Positions 20,815 through 30,559 are shown, counted from the first letter of the stretch. The stretch: 64,000 bases of DNA from Rhodopirellula baltica SH 1 (GCF_000196115.1 NC_005027.1:4464001-4528000); one strand, 5' to 3'. Numbers and translations are program-made. Notes: generated by a model from the sequence alone, not told the origin.

Positions 20815-21939
20815 TCAATTTCGGCTCTGCGCCGGCAGTCCGTCGTCGCTGGTGACAAAGAACGCGTCAAAGTCGCCCCCAGAATTAGCGGTTCCCTCCA
20901 AGTCGTACTCTTCGGACACCAATGTTCCCAACCAAGCTTGGATCCGATTGGCACCGTCGGCGTGCGAGTGGTGAGTTGCAACTTCGCTGGCGTAATTGAT
21001 TAAATCGTAAACTCGAGCTTTGCTGGGCAGAATCCGGCGACGTTTGTCGCTCAGCGCGTCCAGATTTGCCAACCCATATAGCTCGTTCAGGTCGCCAGCC
21101 AGCGAACGGAACCGCCCGATCAGTCCATCCTGCGTCAGCTGCTTGTCCCGACGTAGAGACTCCAGCAATTCGTTCAGTCGAAGACACTCGTGCACCGACG
21201 CCCAAGAAGTCTGACTTGATTCGAATCGCTGCCTGAGTGCCGCATAGCCATCTCCGTTGTCGAACGACTCGATCGCTCGCACGATGCAATGCTCCATGTT
21301 CTTTCCAACCGGCACATCGCTGCGGAATGCTTTGGCGTGCCCGATCATGCCGTTGCTGCAGACCAACCGCAGCATCGACAAAAACAATCTGGGATGCCCG
21401 TAGCCATCGACCGGAGTCTCCAAACAAAACCGATCGCGAAACTGATCACCACCAATTGCAAATTGACGACTGCCGCCGCGAGGTGCATGCGTGCTGGTCA
21501 CAACTCCGTTGTGGTACCGAATGTCTTCGCCTCCATTTCCATCCAGCAAGCCGCGGATGTCGTCGTAGCGGATGATTGGTCGGTTGGGATTGGTCACAGC
21601 CAACAATTGATCGGATCGCTTCGATGAAGCACTCGACGACCGAGCGATGCAGTAGCGGAACGTCACATCGTCCCGTTGCGACTGGATGCGTGAAAAAACT
21701 TCATCCGGACGGAAGTAGCGGAACACGTTTTCCGCGATTCCGAATCGGGTGAAGAACGATCGCCAGAACCGACGGGTGGCGACAACCGGTTGCCCATCGA
21801 TTTCCAGTTCACGCAGACTGATCCGTCCGCCGGGAGAACGATGCACCGTCCCGACTTGGATGTCACCGACACTGGCCAGTGCATAACTGAAACGGGGAGA
21901 GGTTTGGGATTCGCTTGGGAGAGATGCTGAAGTCGACAT
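20815..21939 (-). CDS. DUF932 domain protein
   Basis: The 374-residue protein matches the DUF932 pattern known from phages, plasmids and genomic islands: an N-terminal beta-rich part (GDIQVGTVHRSPGG, REFL-like blocks), a central region with GGDQFRD, and the diagnostic LVCSNGMIG followed by a helical region. The function of DUF932 is not established. It lies about 190 bases after the stop-proximal end of the SF2 helicase gene on the same strand, a pairing that looks like a remnant of a mobile or replication-associated module. No membrane segment or signal peptide is seen. Confidence 0.75.
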   Translation of the reverse strand: MSTSASLPSESQTSPRFSYALASVGDIQVGTVHRSPGGRISLRELEIDGQPVVATRRFWRSFFTRFGIAENVFRYFRPDEVFSRIQSQRDDVTFRYCIARSSSASSKRSDQLLAVTNPNRPIIRYDDIRGLLDGNGGEDIRYHNGVVTSTHAPRGGSRQFAIGGDQFRDRFCLETPVDGYGHPRLFLSMLRLVCSNGMIGHAKAFRSDVPVGKNMEHCIVRAIESFDNGDGYAALRQRFESSQTSWASVHECLRLNELLESLRRDKQLTQDGLIGRFRSLAGDLNELYGLANLDALSDKRRRILPSKARVYDLINYASEVATHHSHADGANRIQAWLGTLVSEEYDLEGTANSGGDFDAFFVTSDDGLPAQSRN

Positions 21940-22036
21940 GATTGATTTCCGAGTGTGGGATTTTGAAATTTCGATTGAATCAGTGAGCTGCGAAGTCCGG
22001 TGCTAAGCAGGTCGGCAGGAATGATCGGGTAGAACC

Positions 22037-22100
22037 TCACGTAGGCGAGACTCTTTGAGACTCGCAAATGACAGCGTCTCGGAGAGACGCCGCTACGTGA
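22037..22100. repeat. 64-bp palindromic REP-like element
   Basis: The ends are inverted, TCACGTAG at 22037-22044 and CTACGTGA at 22093-22100. Inside are two hairpins, GCGAGACTC-TTT-GAGACTCGC with one mismatch and GCGTCTC-GGA-GAGACGC, perfect. It sits in the gap between the DUF932 and helicase genes. The layout resembles a dispersed REP/BIME-type element; only one copy is in this window. Confidence 0.6.
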
Positions 22101-22128
22101 TCAAGCCCGATGACTTCCGCTTACGTGC

Positions 22129-23310
22129 TTAGCGAGCCAACCGGTGCATACGACGACGTGGCCGGTGAGCAGCGATGAGTTTCGGCAGACTCACATTGGC
22201 CTTCGCGACTCGCTGACGTGCTGCCATGGCCATTGCATCCAACTGACGGTTGCCAGCGATGCTTCGCCAACCGTATTCAGTCCACAGATACTGCTCAGCG
22301 GGGATCGCCGTTCGCATCATTGGGTGTCGTGTGTGCCGACACTGGACAACCTGTTTGATCGGTTCCGATTCGCATTTGCGAAGCACTCGTCCAGCCATTT
22401 GAATCGTGGTTCCCTGGCCACTCGGCCGGCAGAACACGGTTTTCAACGTTGGACAATCAAAACCTTCGGTGAGGATGGCCATGTTGATCAGAACGTCGGT
22501 ATGACCTTCGATGAAGTCGGCCAACTGGCGGTCGCGATTTGTTTTTGCAGTCACCACATCGCTGCGAATACCGGCTTGGTCCAAACGTGACTTCAGTTCG
22601 TCACATTCCGTTTGCTTGTGAAAGAACACCAGCGACTTGCCCCATCGCTCTGGTTCATCAATCAACAATTCAGACAATGACTGCGGCGAGTACTCTTCAA
22701 TCGTGTAGTGATGGTACGCACTCAAAAATCCATCCGCGATCAAGTGAGCGATGCCAGCGTCGCGAATCACATTTTCGAAACACAATTTGACGCGGTCGGT
22801 GCGATATGGCGTCGCGGACAATCCCAGCGTCCATCGTGGTTGAATTTGCCCGTGCAAGTTGGCCATGCTGGTCGCTGCATCGTGTTGTGCCTCATCGATC
22901 ACCAACAAATCCACGTCCGGCGGGTCCTTGTCAAACATGCTGATCAATTGCATGTCGAGACCAAACTTACGGCGAATGTTTTCGGCTTGAGCCTGGGCCA
23001 ACAGATTCCTCCGCATCGCGACCCAACCAACTCGGATACCGAACGTTCGCTGCATGATCGCGGCGATGGCCAGCCCCATCACCGTCTTACCGCTTCCGGT
23101 GGGACTTTCAATCAGAACGCTGGATGGGCGTGAAACGCCCTGCCCTGCCCCGTCGATCGCGGAACAAAACTCGTGTTCGCCACACCCAAACGCATTGAGA
23201 GTTCGCCGGATGATACGGTGTTGATACGGGCGAGGCTGAATCGCGAAACCGTCCAAATCCAACTCGGATGATGGTTCGGATGGGATCGCTGGTAAGATCG
23301 CAGTGGACAT
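22129..23310 (-). CDS. Superfamily II DNA/RNA helicase (DEAD/DEAH-like)
   Basis: The 393-residue ATPase has Walker A PTGSGKTVMG, motif II IDEAQHDAA (DEAQ variant), motif III LSATPYRTD, and in the second lobe a motif V/VI region ending QMAGRVLRK. The N-terminus has RPYQHRIIR, a Q-motif-like DNA-binding segment. It is compact, with only a short basic tail (RRRMHRLAR), and has no nuclease or extra domain. This resembles phage and island-encoded helicases of the SSL2/RadD-like type. Its ribosome site seems to be locked in a hairpin directly upstream. It is followed by a REP-like element and the DUF932 gene. Confidence 0.85.
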   Translation of the reverse strand: MSTAILPAIPSEPSSELDLDGFAIQPRPYQHRIIRRTLNAFGCGEHEFCSAIDGAGQGVSRPSSVLIESPTGSGKTVMGLAIAAIMQRTFGIRVGWVAMRRNLLAQAQAENIRRKFGLDMQLISMFDKDPPDVDLLVIDEAQHDAATSMANLHGQIQPRWTLGLSATPYRTDRVKLCFENVIRDAGIAHLIADGFLSAYHHYTIEEYSPQSLSELLIDEPERWGKSLVFFHKQTECDELKSRLDQAGIRSDVVTAKTNRDRQLADFIEGHTDVLINMAILTEGFDCPTLKTVFCRPSGQGTTIQMAGRVLRKCESEPIKQVVQCRHTRHPMMRTAIPAEQYLWTEYGWRSIAGNRQLDAMAMAARQRVAKANVSLPKLIAAHRPRRRMHRLAR

Positions 23311-23314
23311 CGTG

Positions 23315-23361
23315 TTCCCTTTCTGCAGGTGTCAAAGTTGAACACCTGTAGTGATAGGGAA
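23315..23361 (-). promoter_or_regulatory. Hairpin that hides the helicase ribosome binding site
   Basis: In the mRNA sense (minus strand) TTCCCT (from 23361) pairs with AGGGAA (23320-23315), and inside it ACAGGTGT-like CAGGTGT pairs with ACACCTG (stem arms 23342-23348 and 23326-23332). The AAGGGA that pairs in the outer stem is the Shine-Dalgarno, about seven bases before the helicase ATG at 23310. Such a structure would lower translation unless it is opened by heat, a protein, or a ligand. The pairing is seen; regulation is inferred. Confidence 0.55.
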
Positions 23362-23469
23362 AGCGGTGACACGTTCGGTCACCGAGCGAATGCTACGCCC
23401 AAACTTCTATTCGCAGAAGCGAACGGGCACTGATCGGACTTGAGGTGAATCCGCCGACGCAGCGAGCAA

Positions 23470-25596
23470 TCAGCCGCGTTTTGGCCTTGGAATTTTGGTG
23501 CCTTTGCTGGCTCCCTTTTTCTTCGCACCGCGGCGACCGCGTCCTCGACCGCCCGATTTGCCCGCCGATTTCTCGTCGACAATCTCCACCTCAGAAAGTG
23601 GTTTGCCTATGTGCTCCTTCAGTTGCAGCACACGGTCTCGCAGCCGAGCGGCACGCTCGAACTCGAGATCTTCCGCCGCGGCCAACATCTCTTGCTCGAG
23701 TTTGTCGACGTACTCGATCGTGATGTAAATCGCTTCGCCGCTGTCCTGAGCCTTGCGAGTCGACTCTTTGTGGTTGGCAGCCTCGGTGTCGATGCCTTTC
23801 CGGATCGACTTGCGAACCGTCTTGGGCACGATTCCGTGCTTGGCGTTGTATTCCATTTGGATCACGCGACGACGTTCGGTTTCGTCGATCGCCATCTGCA
23901 TGGAATCGGTCACCTTGTCGGCGTACAGAATCACGCGTGAGTTCGCGTTCCGAGCCGCACGACCGATCGTTTGGATCAAACTCGTCTCACTCCGCAAAAA
24001 CCCTTCTTTGTCAGCATCCAAGATTGCAACCAAAGAAACCTCGGGAAGGTCCAAACCTTCTCGAAGCAGGTTCACACCGACCAAACAATCGAACTGGCCG
24101 GCCCGGAGTTCCTGCAACAAATCCACTCGTTCAAAAGCATTCAGTTCGCTGTGCAGCCATCGGCACTTGACACCTTGTTCTTGGAAATAGGTCGCTAAAT
24201 CTTCTGCCAAACGTTTGGTGAGCGCCGTGACCAGCACACGTTCGTCTCGCTCGGCGCGGATCCGGACCTGTTCCAACAAATGCGTCACTTGTCCGCGAGC
24301 CGAAACGATTTCGACTTCCGGATCGAGCAATCCCGTAGGCCGAATGATTTGCTCCACCACTTCGCCGCCGGTGCGTTCCAATTCGTAGTCGCTGGGCGTT
24401 GCACTGACAAAGCAAATTTGTCCGGTCCGTTCTTCCCATTCATCAAACTTCAATGGCCGATTATCCAGTGCGCATGGAAGCCGAAAACCATGTTCGACCA
24501 ATGTGATTTTTCGGCTTCGGTCACCCGCGTACATCGCGCGGACTTGAGGCACGGTCACGTGCGACTCGTCGACAAACGTGATGAAGTCTTTCGGAAAGAA
24601 GTCGTAGAGCGTGTCCGGGGTCGCGCCAGGTTCCTTGCCCGATAGTGGGCGAGAATAGTTTTCGATGCCAGGACAATGTCCGACTTCGGCCAACATTTCC
24701 AAGTCGAACTTGGTCCGTGCCGACAAACGCTGAGCTTCCAGCAACTTGCCTTGTGACTGGAAGATCTCCAGTTGCTGCGTCAGTTCTTCGCGAAGCAGTC
24801 GAATCGCGCGTTGAATGCGGTCCTCTGGCATCACGAAGTGCTTGCATGGATAGATGTAGAGATGCTCGACCGTTTTAATCGTCTCGCCGGAGGTTGGTTT
24901 GATCAGCGAGATCTTCTCGATCTCATCGCCCCACATTTCAATCCGATAAGCGAACTCTTCGTAGCTGGGCCAAAGCTCGATCGAATCCCCTCGGACACGA
25001 AATTTGCCCCGTTCGAACTGGATGTCGTTGCGTTGATATTGAAGGTCGACAAACTTCAACAGCAAGTGATCTCGGCGGGTCTGTTCGCCTTGATGAAGAT
25101 CGACGACCAATTGCCGGTAATCATCCGGGGATCCCAAGCCGTAGATGCTGCTGACCGAGGCCACGATGACGACATCACGACGGCTGACCAAAGAACTGGT
25201 CGTTGCCAATCGCAGCCGATCGATTTCCTCGTTAATGGAGGAATCTTTCTCGATGTAAACATCTCGCTGCGGGATGTAGGCCTCGGGTTGGTAGTAATCG
25301 TAATAGCTGACGAAGTAGTGGACGGCGTTGTTAGGAAAGAACTCTTTGAATTCCCCGTACAACTGAGCGGCCAATGTTTTGTTGTGGCTGAGAATCAACG
25401 CGGGTCGCTGGACCGACGCAATCACGTTGGCCATCGTGTACGTTTTCCCCGTCCCGGTGGCTCCCAGCAACGTTTGAGCGGTCTTGCCGCTTTGGATGCC
25501 TTCGATCAATTTGGCGATCGCGGCCGGTTGGTCCCCCGATGGCGGGAACGGTTGATGCAAATCAAAAGCGGCCGGCGCAAGTTTGGTGATGCTCAT
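23470..25596 (-). CDS. uvrB: UvrABC excinuclease subunit B
   Basis: UvrB is the damage-verifying helicase-like subunit of nucleotide excision repair, acting with UvrA and UvrC. The 708-residue protein has Walker A GATGTGKTYT, the beta-hairpin region (YYDYYQPEAY), motif II FVDESH, and motif VI QTIGRAARN. The C-terminal UVR domain that binds UvrC is present (KLEQEMLAAAEDLEFERAA). An extra ~40-residue basic tail (GRGRGRRGAKKK) follows, which is longer than in E. coli and may add DNA or RNA affinity. It is divergent from tdk with an 82-bp shared upstream region. Confidence 0.97.
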   Translation of the reverse strand: MSITKLAPAAFDLHQPFPPSGDQPAAIAKLIEGIQSGKTAQTLLGATGTGKTYTMANVIASVQRPALILSHNKTLAAQLYGEFKEFFPNNAVHYFVSYYDYYQPEAYIPQRDVYIEKDSSINEEIDRLRLATTSSLVSRRDVVIVASVSSIYGLGSPDDYRQLVVDLHQGEQTRRDHLLLKFVDLQYQRNDIQFERGKFRVRGDSIELWPSYEEFAYRIEMWGDEIEKISLIKPTSGETIKTVEHLYIYPCKHFVMPEDRIQRAIRLLREELTQQLEIFQSQGKLLEAQRLSARTKFDLEMLAEVGHCPGIENYSRPLSGKEPGATPDTLYDFFPKDFITFVDESHVTVPQVRAMYAGDRSRKITLVEHGFRLPCALDNRPLKFDEWEERTGQICFVSATPSDYELERTGGEVVEQIIRPTGLLDPEVEIVSARGQVTHLLEQVRIRAERDERVLVTALTKRLAEDLATYFQEQGVKCRWLHSELNAFERVDLLQELRAGQFDCLVGVNLLREGLDLPEVSLVAILDADKEGFLRSETSLIQTIGRAARNANSRVILYADKVTDSMQMAIDETERRRVIQMEYNAKHGIVPKTVRKSIRKGIDTEAANHKESTRKAQDSGEAIYITIEYVDKLEQEMLAAAEDLEFERAARLRDRVLQLKEHIGKPLSEVEIVDEKSAGKSGGRGRGRRGAKKKGASKGTKIPRPKRG

Positions 25597-25678
25597 GCGA
25601 GCACTTTAGCAAACTGTCGAATCATCCGGCAAAGACCCAACGTCTTCGATTCTCGCCCCTGAATTTCAACGCACTGCC

Positions 25679-26314
25679 ATGGCGAAGCTGTATTTCTACT
25701 ATTCCACGATGAATGCCGGTAAATCCACGGTATTGCTGCAGTCCAGCTACAACTATCGCGAACGTGGGATGAACACGTTGATTTTGTCTCCTGAGATCGA
25801 CACCCGGTTCGGCAGTGGCAAAGTCGCCTCGCGAATTGGGATTGAATCGGAGTCCGTTTCATTCAACACGTCCGACAATCTGCTGAACCTGGTTCGCAAC
25901 GAGACACGCATTAATCCGCTCCACTGCGTGCTGGTTGACGAGGCTCAGTTTTTGACCCGAACCCAAGTCCGACAGCTCAGCGATGTTTGCGACGACCTGG
26001 ACATTCCCGTGCTGGCCTACGGTTTGCGAACGGATTTCCAAGGCAATCTGTTCGAAGGTAGCGAACACTTGTTGGCGTGGGCCGACACCCTGACAGAGCT
26101 CAAAACGATTTGCCATTGCGGCCGCAAAGCCACCATGGTGCTGCGAGTGAGTGAATCCGGCCAGGTCATTCGTGACGGTGAGCAGGTTCAAATCGGAGGC
26201 AACGAACGGTACCAAACGGTTTGCCGCCTTCATTTCAAAGAAGCGATCTACCAACGCGCGGAAGACGAACTGCCTTTGCTGGATTCGAACGAACCCCGCC
26301 AATCCGAACGCTGA
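25679..26314 (+). CDS. tdk: Thymidine kinase
   Basis: The enzyme phosphorylates thymidine to dTMP in the salvage pathway. The 211-residue type II kinase has the P-loop [10 protein letters not shown], the Walker B-like VLVDEAQFL with the catalytic Glu, the lasso-domain zinc cysteines in CHCGRKA and VCRLHF, and the GLRTDFQG segment. Length and domain order are normal. It is transcribed away from uvrB, and rnr follows 78 bases later in the same direction, so the two may be co-transcribed. Confidence 0.96.
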   Translation: MAKLYFYYSTMNAGKSTVLLQSSYNYRERGMNTLILSPEIDTRFGSGKVASRIGIESESVSFNTSDNLLNLVRNETRINPLHCVLVDEAQFLTRTQVRQLSDVCDDLDIPVLAYGLRTDFQGNLFEGSEHLLAWADTLTELKTICHCGRKATMVLRVSESGQVIRDGEQVQIGGNERYQTVCRLHFKEAIYQRAEDELPLLDSNEPRQSER

Positions 26315-26392
26315 GAACGTCTCATCCTGGCGGCCACGACTGCGGACGACACGTCCTACCCCGCGCGAGCCTCGGTCGACTATTCTGGGGCC

Positions 26393-28687
26393 ATGCAAGT
26401 CTCACAAGAATTGATCGATCGCGTTCTGCGACTCGTTCACGCGGCGGAATACCGTCCCAGCAAACCCAAACAAATCGCCGCCCTTCTCGAGCTGGACGCG
26501 GATGGTTATCGCGAAGTCCGCCGGGTGATCAAACAATTGGTCCTCGAAGGCCGGTTGATTTACGGCGGAAATCACTTGGTCGTCGCGGCAGCCGCCGTTG
26601 GTGGTCCCACCGACCAGATTCGCGGGACATTTCGACGCGCGATGGGTGGCGGCTTTGGTTTCGTCCGCCCCTCCAGCGGTGGTGGCAATGCGGACGCTGA
26701 TGTCCCCGAAGATGTCTTCGTGCCCACGGGGATGACCGCCGGCGCCCTCGAAGGCGACCTCGTTGCCGTGACGATCGAACCCAGTCGCCGCGGTGGCATC
26801 GAAGGCAAAGTGGTTGAAGTGCTGCAACGGGCACGACGCCAATTCACCGGCACGTTCTTTTCCTCACCGCAGCCCGACCAACCTGGATCCGACACGATCG
26901 AAGGTCCCGTCGTCTACTTGGACGGTGTCCACTACGAAGCTCCGGTCAGCGTCGGCGACGTACGAGGTTTGCCGCTCCAAGATGGCGACAAGATCTTTGT
27001 CGAGATTGTCGATTTCCCGGATGAAGAAAGCGGCGGCGGAGAAGCCGTCATTCTCGAACGCTTGGGAAGCAGCAAGAACCCGGCGATCGACACCCTGACG
27101 ATCATGCGGCAATACGCGTTACCTGATGAGTTCTCGGAAGACGTGTTGGACGAAGCTCGTGAGCAAGCCGATGCGTTCGACGACGATGTCGTGCCAACGG
27201 ATCGTAAAGACCTGACGGACATGCTGACGATCACGATCGACCCGTTCGATGCACGCGACTTCGACGATGCAATTTCACTGCAGCGCGAAGATGGCCGATG
27301 GCGATTGTGGGTTCACATCGCCGATGTCAGTCACTTTGTTCCGCCCGGTGGAAAGCTGGACGTCGAAGCGCGTCGTCGCGGAACCAGCGTCTACCTGCCC
27401 GACCGCGTGATCCCAATGATCCCCGAGATCATCAGCAACCACCTTGCGTCACTGCAACCCGAACGCATGCGTTTGGTGAAGACGGTCGAGATCGAAATGC
27501 TGGATGATTTGACCATCACTCACAGCGAAGTTCACAACGCTGCCATCCGCAGTGACAAACGATTCAACTACGAACAAATCGACCAGTTCATCGCGTCCCC
27601 TGCTGCCTTTCAAAAGGACTGGGGAGATTCCATTTGCGAACTGCTGACGCACATGCACACGCTCGCGATGCAAATTCGCAAGCGGCGTTTCAAAGATGGC
27701 GCGCTGTCGATGGACATGCCAGACATCAAGCTCGAACTGGATCGAACGGGCAAGGTCAAAGGTGCTTACCAAACCGAGAACACCGAAAGCCACCAGATCA
27801 TCGAGGAGTTCATGCTGCTCGGCAACGAAGCCGTTGCCACTTGGCTGGATGATCAGGAACTCAATTTCCTGCACCGCATTCACGCACCGCCTGAACGACG
27901 CAAGCTGCGACAGCTCACCAGTTTTGTCAAAGACCTCGGATTGGGTTTTGACAACGTGGAAAGCCGCTTTGAAATCCAAGCGGTCCTGGACAAGGTCGCC
28001 GGCACGACGCTCGAAAACGCTGTCAATTTCGCTGTGCTGAAAAGCATGAGCAAAGCCGTTTACGGGCCGCACCGCGAAGGACACTACGCGCTCGACAAAG
28101 AACATTACTGTCACTTCACCAGCCCCATCCGGCGGTACCCCGACCTCAGCGTCCACCGCTTGGTGCAGCGGCTGATCGAGCAAAAATCAACGCCAGACGA
28201 ATCTTTCGCGGAGTTGGTCAAACTCGGGCACGAATGCAGCGACGCCGAACGCAACGCCGCTCAAGCCGAACGTGAATTGATTCAACTGAAGTTGCTTCAC
28301 TTCTTGAAAAAGAAGCAAGGCGAAACACTTGAGGCGGTGATCAGCCGCGTCTTTGCCGATGGCATTCATGCTCGCTGCTTAAAACTTCCCGTCGATGGCT
28401 TCATACCGGTCACGGAACTGCCCAGCGATCAATATCGATTCGAGCGTCGCGGGCAAAGTTTGACGGGCTTCAAATCAGGCAACCGCTTCCGACTGGGTGA
28501 CCACCTGACGGTCCGAATTGGCAAGGTCGACCTGCAAGACCGACAGTTGTATCTCGAAGTCGTCAAAAATCACTCGGCCGCCAAAAGTGATCCGCGAGGA
28601 CCTTCTGGCAGCAAGTCAAAGAAGTCACCTCTGCGGCATCAGAAGAAGTCCGATCGACGCGAAAAGAAAAAGCGACGGCGGCGTTAG
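26393..28687 (+). CDS. rnr: Ribonuclease R (3'-5' exoribonuclease)
   Basis: RNase R degrades structured RNA from the 3' end. The 764-residue protein shows an N-terminal winged-helix-like region, cold-shock domains (GFGFVRP near residue 88), the RNB catalytic domain with the acidic cluster in DPFDARDFDDAIS, and a C-terminal S1 domain. The tail is a lysine/arginine-rich stretch (KKSDRREKKKRRRR), typical of RNase R and thought to help open structured RNA. The stop codon TAG (28685-28687) lies inside the TTAG target site of a MITE-like repeat that was inserted here without damaging the gene. Confidence 0.95.
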   Translation: MQVSQELIDRVLRLVHAAEYRPSKPKQIAALLELDADGYREVRRVIKQLVLEGRLIYGGNHLVVAAAAVGGPTDQIRGTFRRAMGGGFGFVRPSSGGGNADADVPEDVFVPTGMTAGALEGDLVAVTIEPSRRGGIEGKVVEVLQRARRQFTGTFFSSPQPDQPGSDTIEGPVVYLDGVHYEAPVSVGDVRGLPLQDGDKIFVEIVDFPDEESGGGEAVILERLGSSKNPAIDTLTIMRQYALPDEFSEDVLDEAREQADAFDDDVVPTDRKDLTDMLTITIDPFDARDFDDAISLQREDGRWRLWVHIADVSHFVPPGGKLDVEARRRGTSVYLPDRVIPMIPEIISNHLASLQPERMRLVKTVEIEMLDDLTITHSEVHNAAIRSDKRFNYEQIDQFIASPAAFQKDWGDSICELLTHMHTLAMQIRKRRFKDGALSMDMPDIKLELDRTGKVKGAYQTENTESHQIIEEFMLLGNEAVATWLDDQELNFLHRIHAPPERRKLRQLTSFVKDLGLGFDNVESRFEIQAVLDKVAGTTLENAVNFAVLKSMSKAVYGPHREGHYALDKEHYCHFTSPIRRYPDLSVHRLVQRLIEQKSTPDESFAELVKLGHECSDAERNAAQAERELIQLKLLHFLKKKQGETLEAVISRVFADGIHARCLKLPVDGFIPVTELPSDQYRFERRGQSLTGFKSGNRFRLGDHLTVRIGKVDLQDRQLYLEVVKNHSAAKSDPRGPSGSKSKKSPLRHQKKSDRREKKKRRRR

Positions 28688-28803
28688 CAGGCTGTTGATT
28701 TATTGAGCCGCACCGCGTTAGCAGCGGTTGATTAGACGCCAACCGGGGCTAACGCCCAACGGCTAATGATTGTCATTCGGTATGCGACTAAATCAACAGC
28801 CTG
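28688..28803 (-). mobile_element. 116-bp MITE-like repeat, copy 2 (inverted)
   Basis: This is the same 116-bp element as at 16102-16217 but in the opposite orientation, with about five base differences. The terminal inverted repeats (CAGGCTGTTGATTTA type) are kept. It is flanked by TTAG on both sides (28684-28687 and 28804-28807), a 4-bp direct repeat matching the YTAR pattern. The left TTAG contains the rnr stop codon. It probably forms structured RNA at the end of the rnr transcript. Confidence 0.88.
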
Positions 28804-28898
28804 TTAGGTCCGTGATGCTTGGTCACCATGCGGCCGAACGCTTGAATTCACGGTGGGGACCACCGTGCCACAGGTTTTGAATCTTTTCCATCGTTGCC

Positions 28899-29618
28899 AT
28901 GAACGTTCTCATTCTCACCGGTGCCGGAATCTCTGCGGAATCCGGTATTCCCACCTTCCGCGACGCTAACGGCTTGTGGGAAGGGCACGCCGTTGAAGAA
29001 GTCGCCACACCCCAGGGTTTCGCTCGCAATCCCAATTTGGTGCACGAGTTCTACAATCAGCGCCGACGGGCGCTACTGAACCCCGAGATTCAACCCAACG
29101 CAGCGCACGTCGCGCTGGCCGATTTCGAACGCGAACATCTTGAAAATGGACGCGGCGATTTCCTGTTGGTGACGCAGAACATCGACAACCTCCACCAACG
29201 TGCTGGCAGCCAAAACGTGCTGGCGATGCACGGTCAATTGCTGCAAGTTCGCTGCGTGTATTCCGAAGAGATCTTCGACTGGACCGGTGACCTGAGCGTC
29301 GACACGCCGCACCCGGAAGCTCCCGACGACGATTCCATGCGAGGCTGCTTGCGTCCCAATGTCGTCTGGTTTGGCGAGATGCCGATCGGACTGACACAAA
29401 TTGAGAAGGCCGCGACGAAAGCCGATCTGTTCATCGCCATCGGAACATCGGGTGTCGTCTATCCCGCCGCCGGCATCGTGGCTCAAACGCCACCGCACTG
29501 CCGCCGCATCGAAGTCAACCTGGATGACACGCCCGCGTCGAGTGCATTCGATGAAACCATTCGCGGTGCGGCCAGTGTCGAAATCCCGAAGCTACTGAAT
29601 CACTTCAGCGCGATGTAA
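28899..29618 (+). CDS. cobB: NAD-dependent protein deacylase (sirtuin, class III)
   Basis: Sirtuins remove acyl groups from lysines using NAD. The 239-residue protein has the Rossmann motif [14 protein letters not shown], the NAD pocket QNIDNLH, the catalytic His in MHGQL, and [10 protein letters not shown]. The Tyr-x-x-Arg pair in [10 protein letters not shown] (FYNQR) is the mark of class III enzymes that prefer succinyl or malonyl lysine. The small zinc module looks reduced: RCVYSEE and GCLRP give only isolated cysteines instead of two CxxC pairs. The gene ends convergent with, and overlaps by 19 bases, the SRPBCC protein gene on the other strand. Confidence 0.93.
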   Translation: MNVLILTGAGISAESGIPTFRDANGLWEGHAVEEVATPQGFARNPNLVHEFYNQRRRALLNPEIQPNAAHVALADFEREHLENGRGDFLLVTQNIDNLHQRAGSQNVLAMHGQLLQVRCVYSEEIFDWTGDLSVDTPHPEAPDDDSMRGCLRPNVVWFGEMPIGLTQIEKAATKADLFIAIGTSGVVYPAAGIVAQTPPHCRRIEVNLDDTPASSAFDETIRGAASVEIPKLLNHFSAM

Positions 29619-30559
29619 ACGTCTGTGATCAGATCTTTGGTTTCGGTCGTTTCTGGATCGTTGCGATACACCTCACATCCGATCGCCTTGGCCATCTTCA
29701 GTTTCTTGTATCGGATGTATTGAATCCCGCCTGACCACGCGTTGCCAAGATGCGCGTACTCACCGATGTGCCGGACCAATAAAAACTTGCCGGCCGGAAC
29801 CGTGTCCGCAACGCAGCCATCCGGCACCGGCGTGCCCGCATCGGCCAAATAACCGGCCGTGTAATCGAACCATCGTTTGCGAAGATCCGAGGTCGTGTGA
29901 TAGAGGCTGGCCCATTCGTGAACGCGTTCGTCGTCCGCGTTGTAGTGTGACTTGACTCGTTCCAACGTCGCGGCCATGTGACAACCAATGTCGTCCATCG
30001 TGCAACCGCCACGCTGACCGATGATCATGCGATCGGGCTCGCTGACCACACCTTTGATCTCCAACTTCGAAAGCACTTCGCCGGTTTCAACGAACTGTTT
30101 GAACATCAGCAACCCACGTTCGTAGTCCATGCCCACGAACGTTTCCATCATCGATCGCATCCAAAACAAGAACCACGGCAACTTGCCTCGCATGTGCCAG
30201 GTGATCTTGGATCCCGGTCGACCATCCGTCATCACCGGTTCGATTTCGAACTCCACCTTTGACTGTGACTTGAACGGTTTGACGAACGCCAAATCGGCTT
30301 GCACCGATGCATTTGCTGACAAACTCTTCGGAGCCTGAAGTTGGCGATGGGTCATCGAACCTTCGCCGACCAATTCACCCTTCCAGTGATACGTCGCCCC
30401 CAACTCATTCGACGGATCGCTGACGGTCACTTCCGCATCGGGATCGACTTGCAACCAAGGCGACCAGCGAGTCCAAGTCGAATAGTCCCTGACCGCGTCA
30501 TAAACATCGCGTGTATCAGCGTCGATGGTTTGGGAACGTTGAATATGAAACGCGGGCAT
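29600..30559 (-). CDS. SRPBCC domain fused to a GyrI-like ligand-binding domain
   Basis: From the ATG at 30559 (GGGAT upstream) the protein has 319 residues; the open frame reaches to 30673. Residues 1-150 resemble the SRPBCC/polyketide-cyclase fold, a helix-grip lipid- or hydrophobic-ligand pocket ([18 protein letters not shown] at the start). Residues ~165-319 resemble GyrI/SOUL-type small-molecule-binding domains of regulators ([22 protein letters not shown]), but there is no DNA-binding domain. This pairing is a known planctomycete and proteobacterial arrangement with unknown ligand. It is convergent with cobB, overlapping it by 19 bases. Confidence 0.8.
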   Translation of the reverse strand: MPAFHIQRSQTIDADTRDVYDAVRDYSTWTRWSPWLQVDPDAEVTVSDPSNELGATYHWKGELVGEGSMTHRQLQAPKSLSANASVQADLAFVKPFKSQSKVEFEIEPVMTDGRPGSKITWHMRGKLPWFLFWMRSMMETFVGMDYERGLLMFKQFVETGEVLSKLEIKGVVSEPDRMIIGQRGGCTMDDIGCHMAATLERVKSHYNADDERVHEWASLYHTTSDLRKRWFDYTAGYLADAGTPVPDGCVADTVPAGKFLLVRHIGEYAHLGNAWSGGIQYIRYKKLKMAKAIGCEVYRNDPETTETKDLITDVYIALK

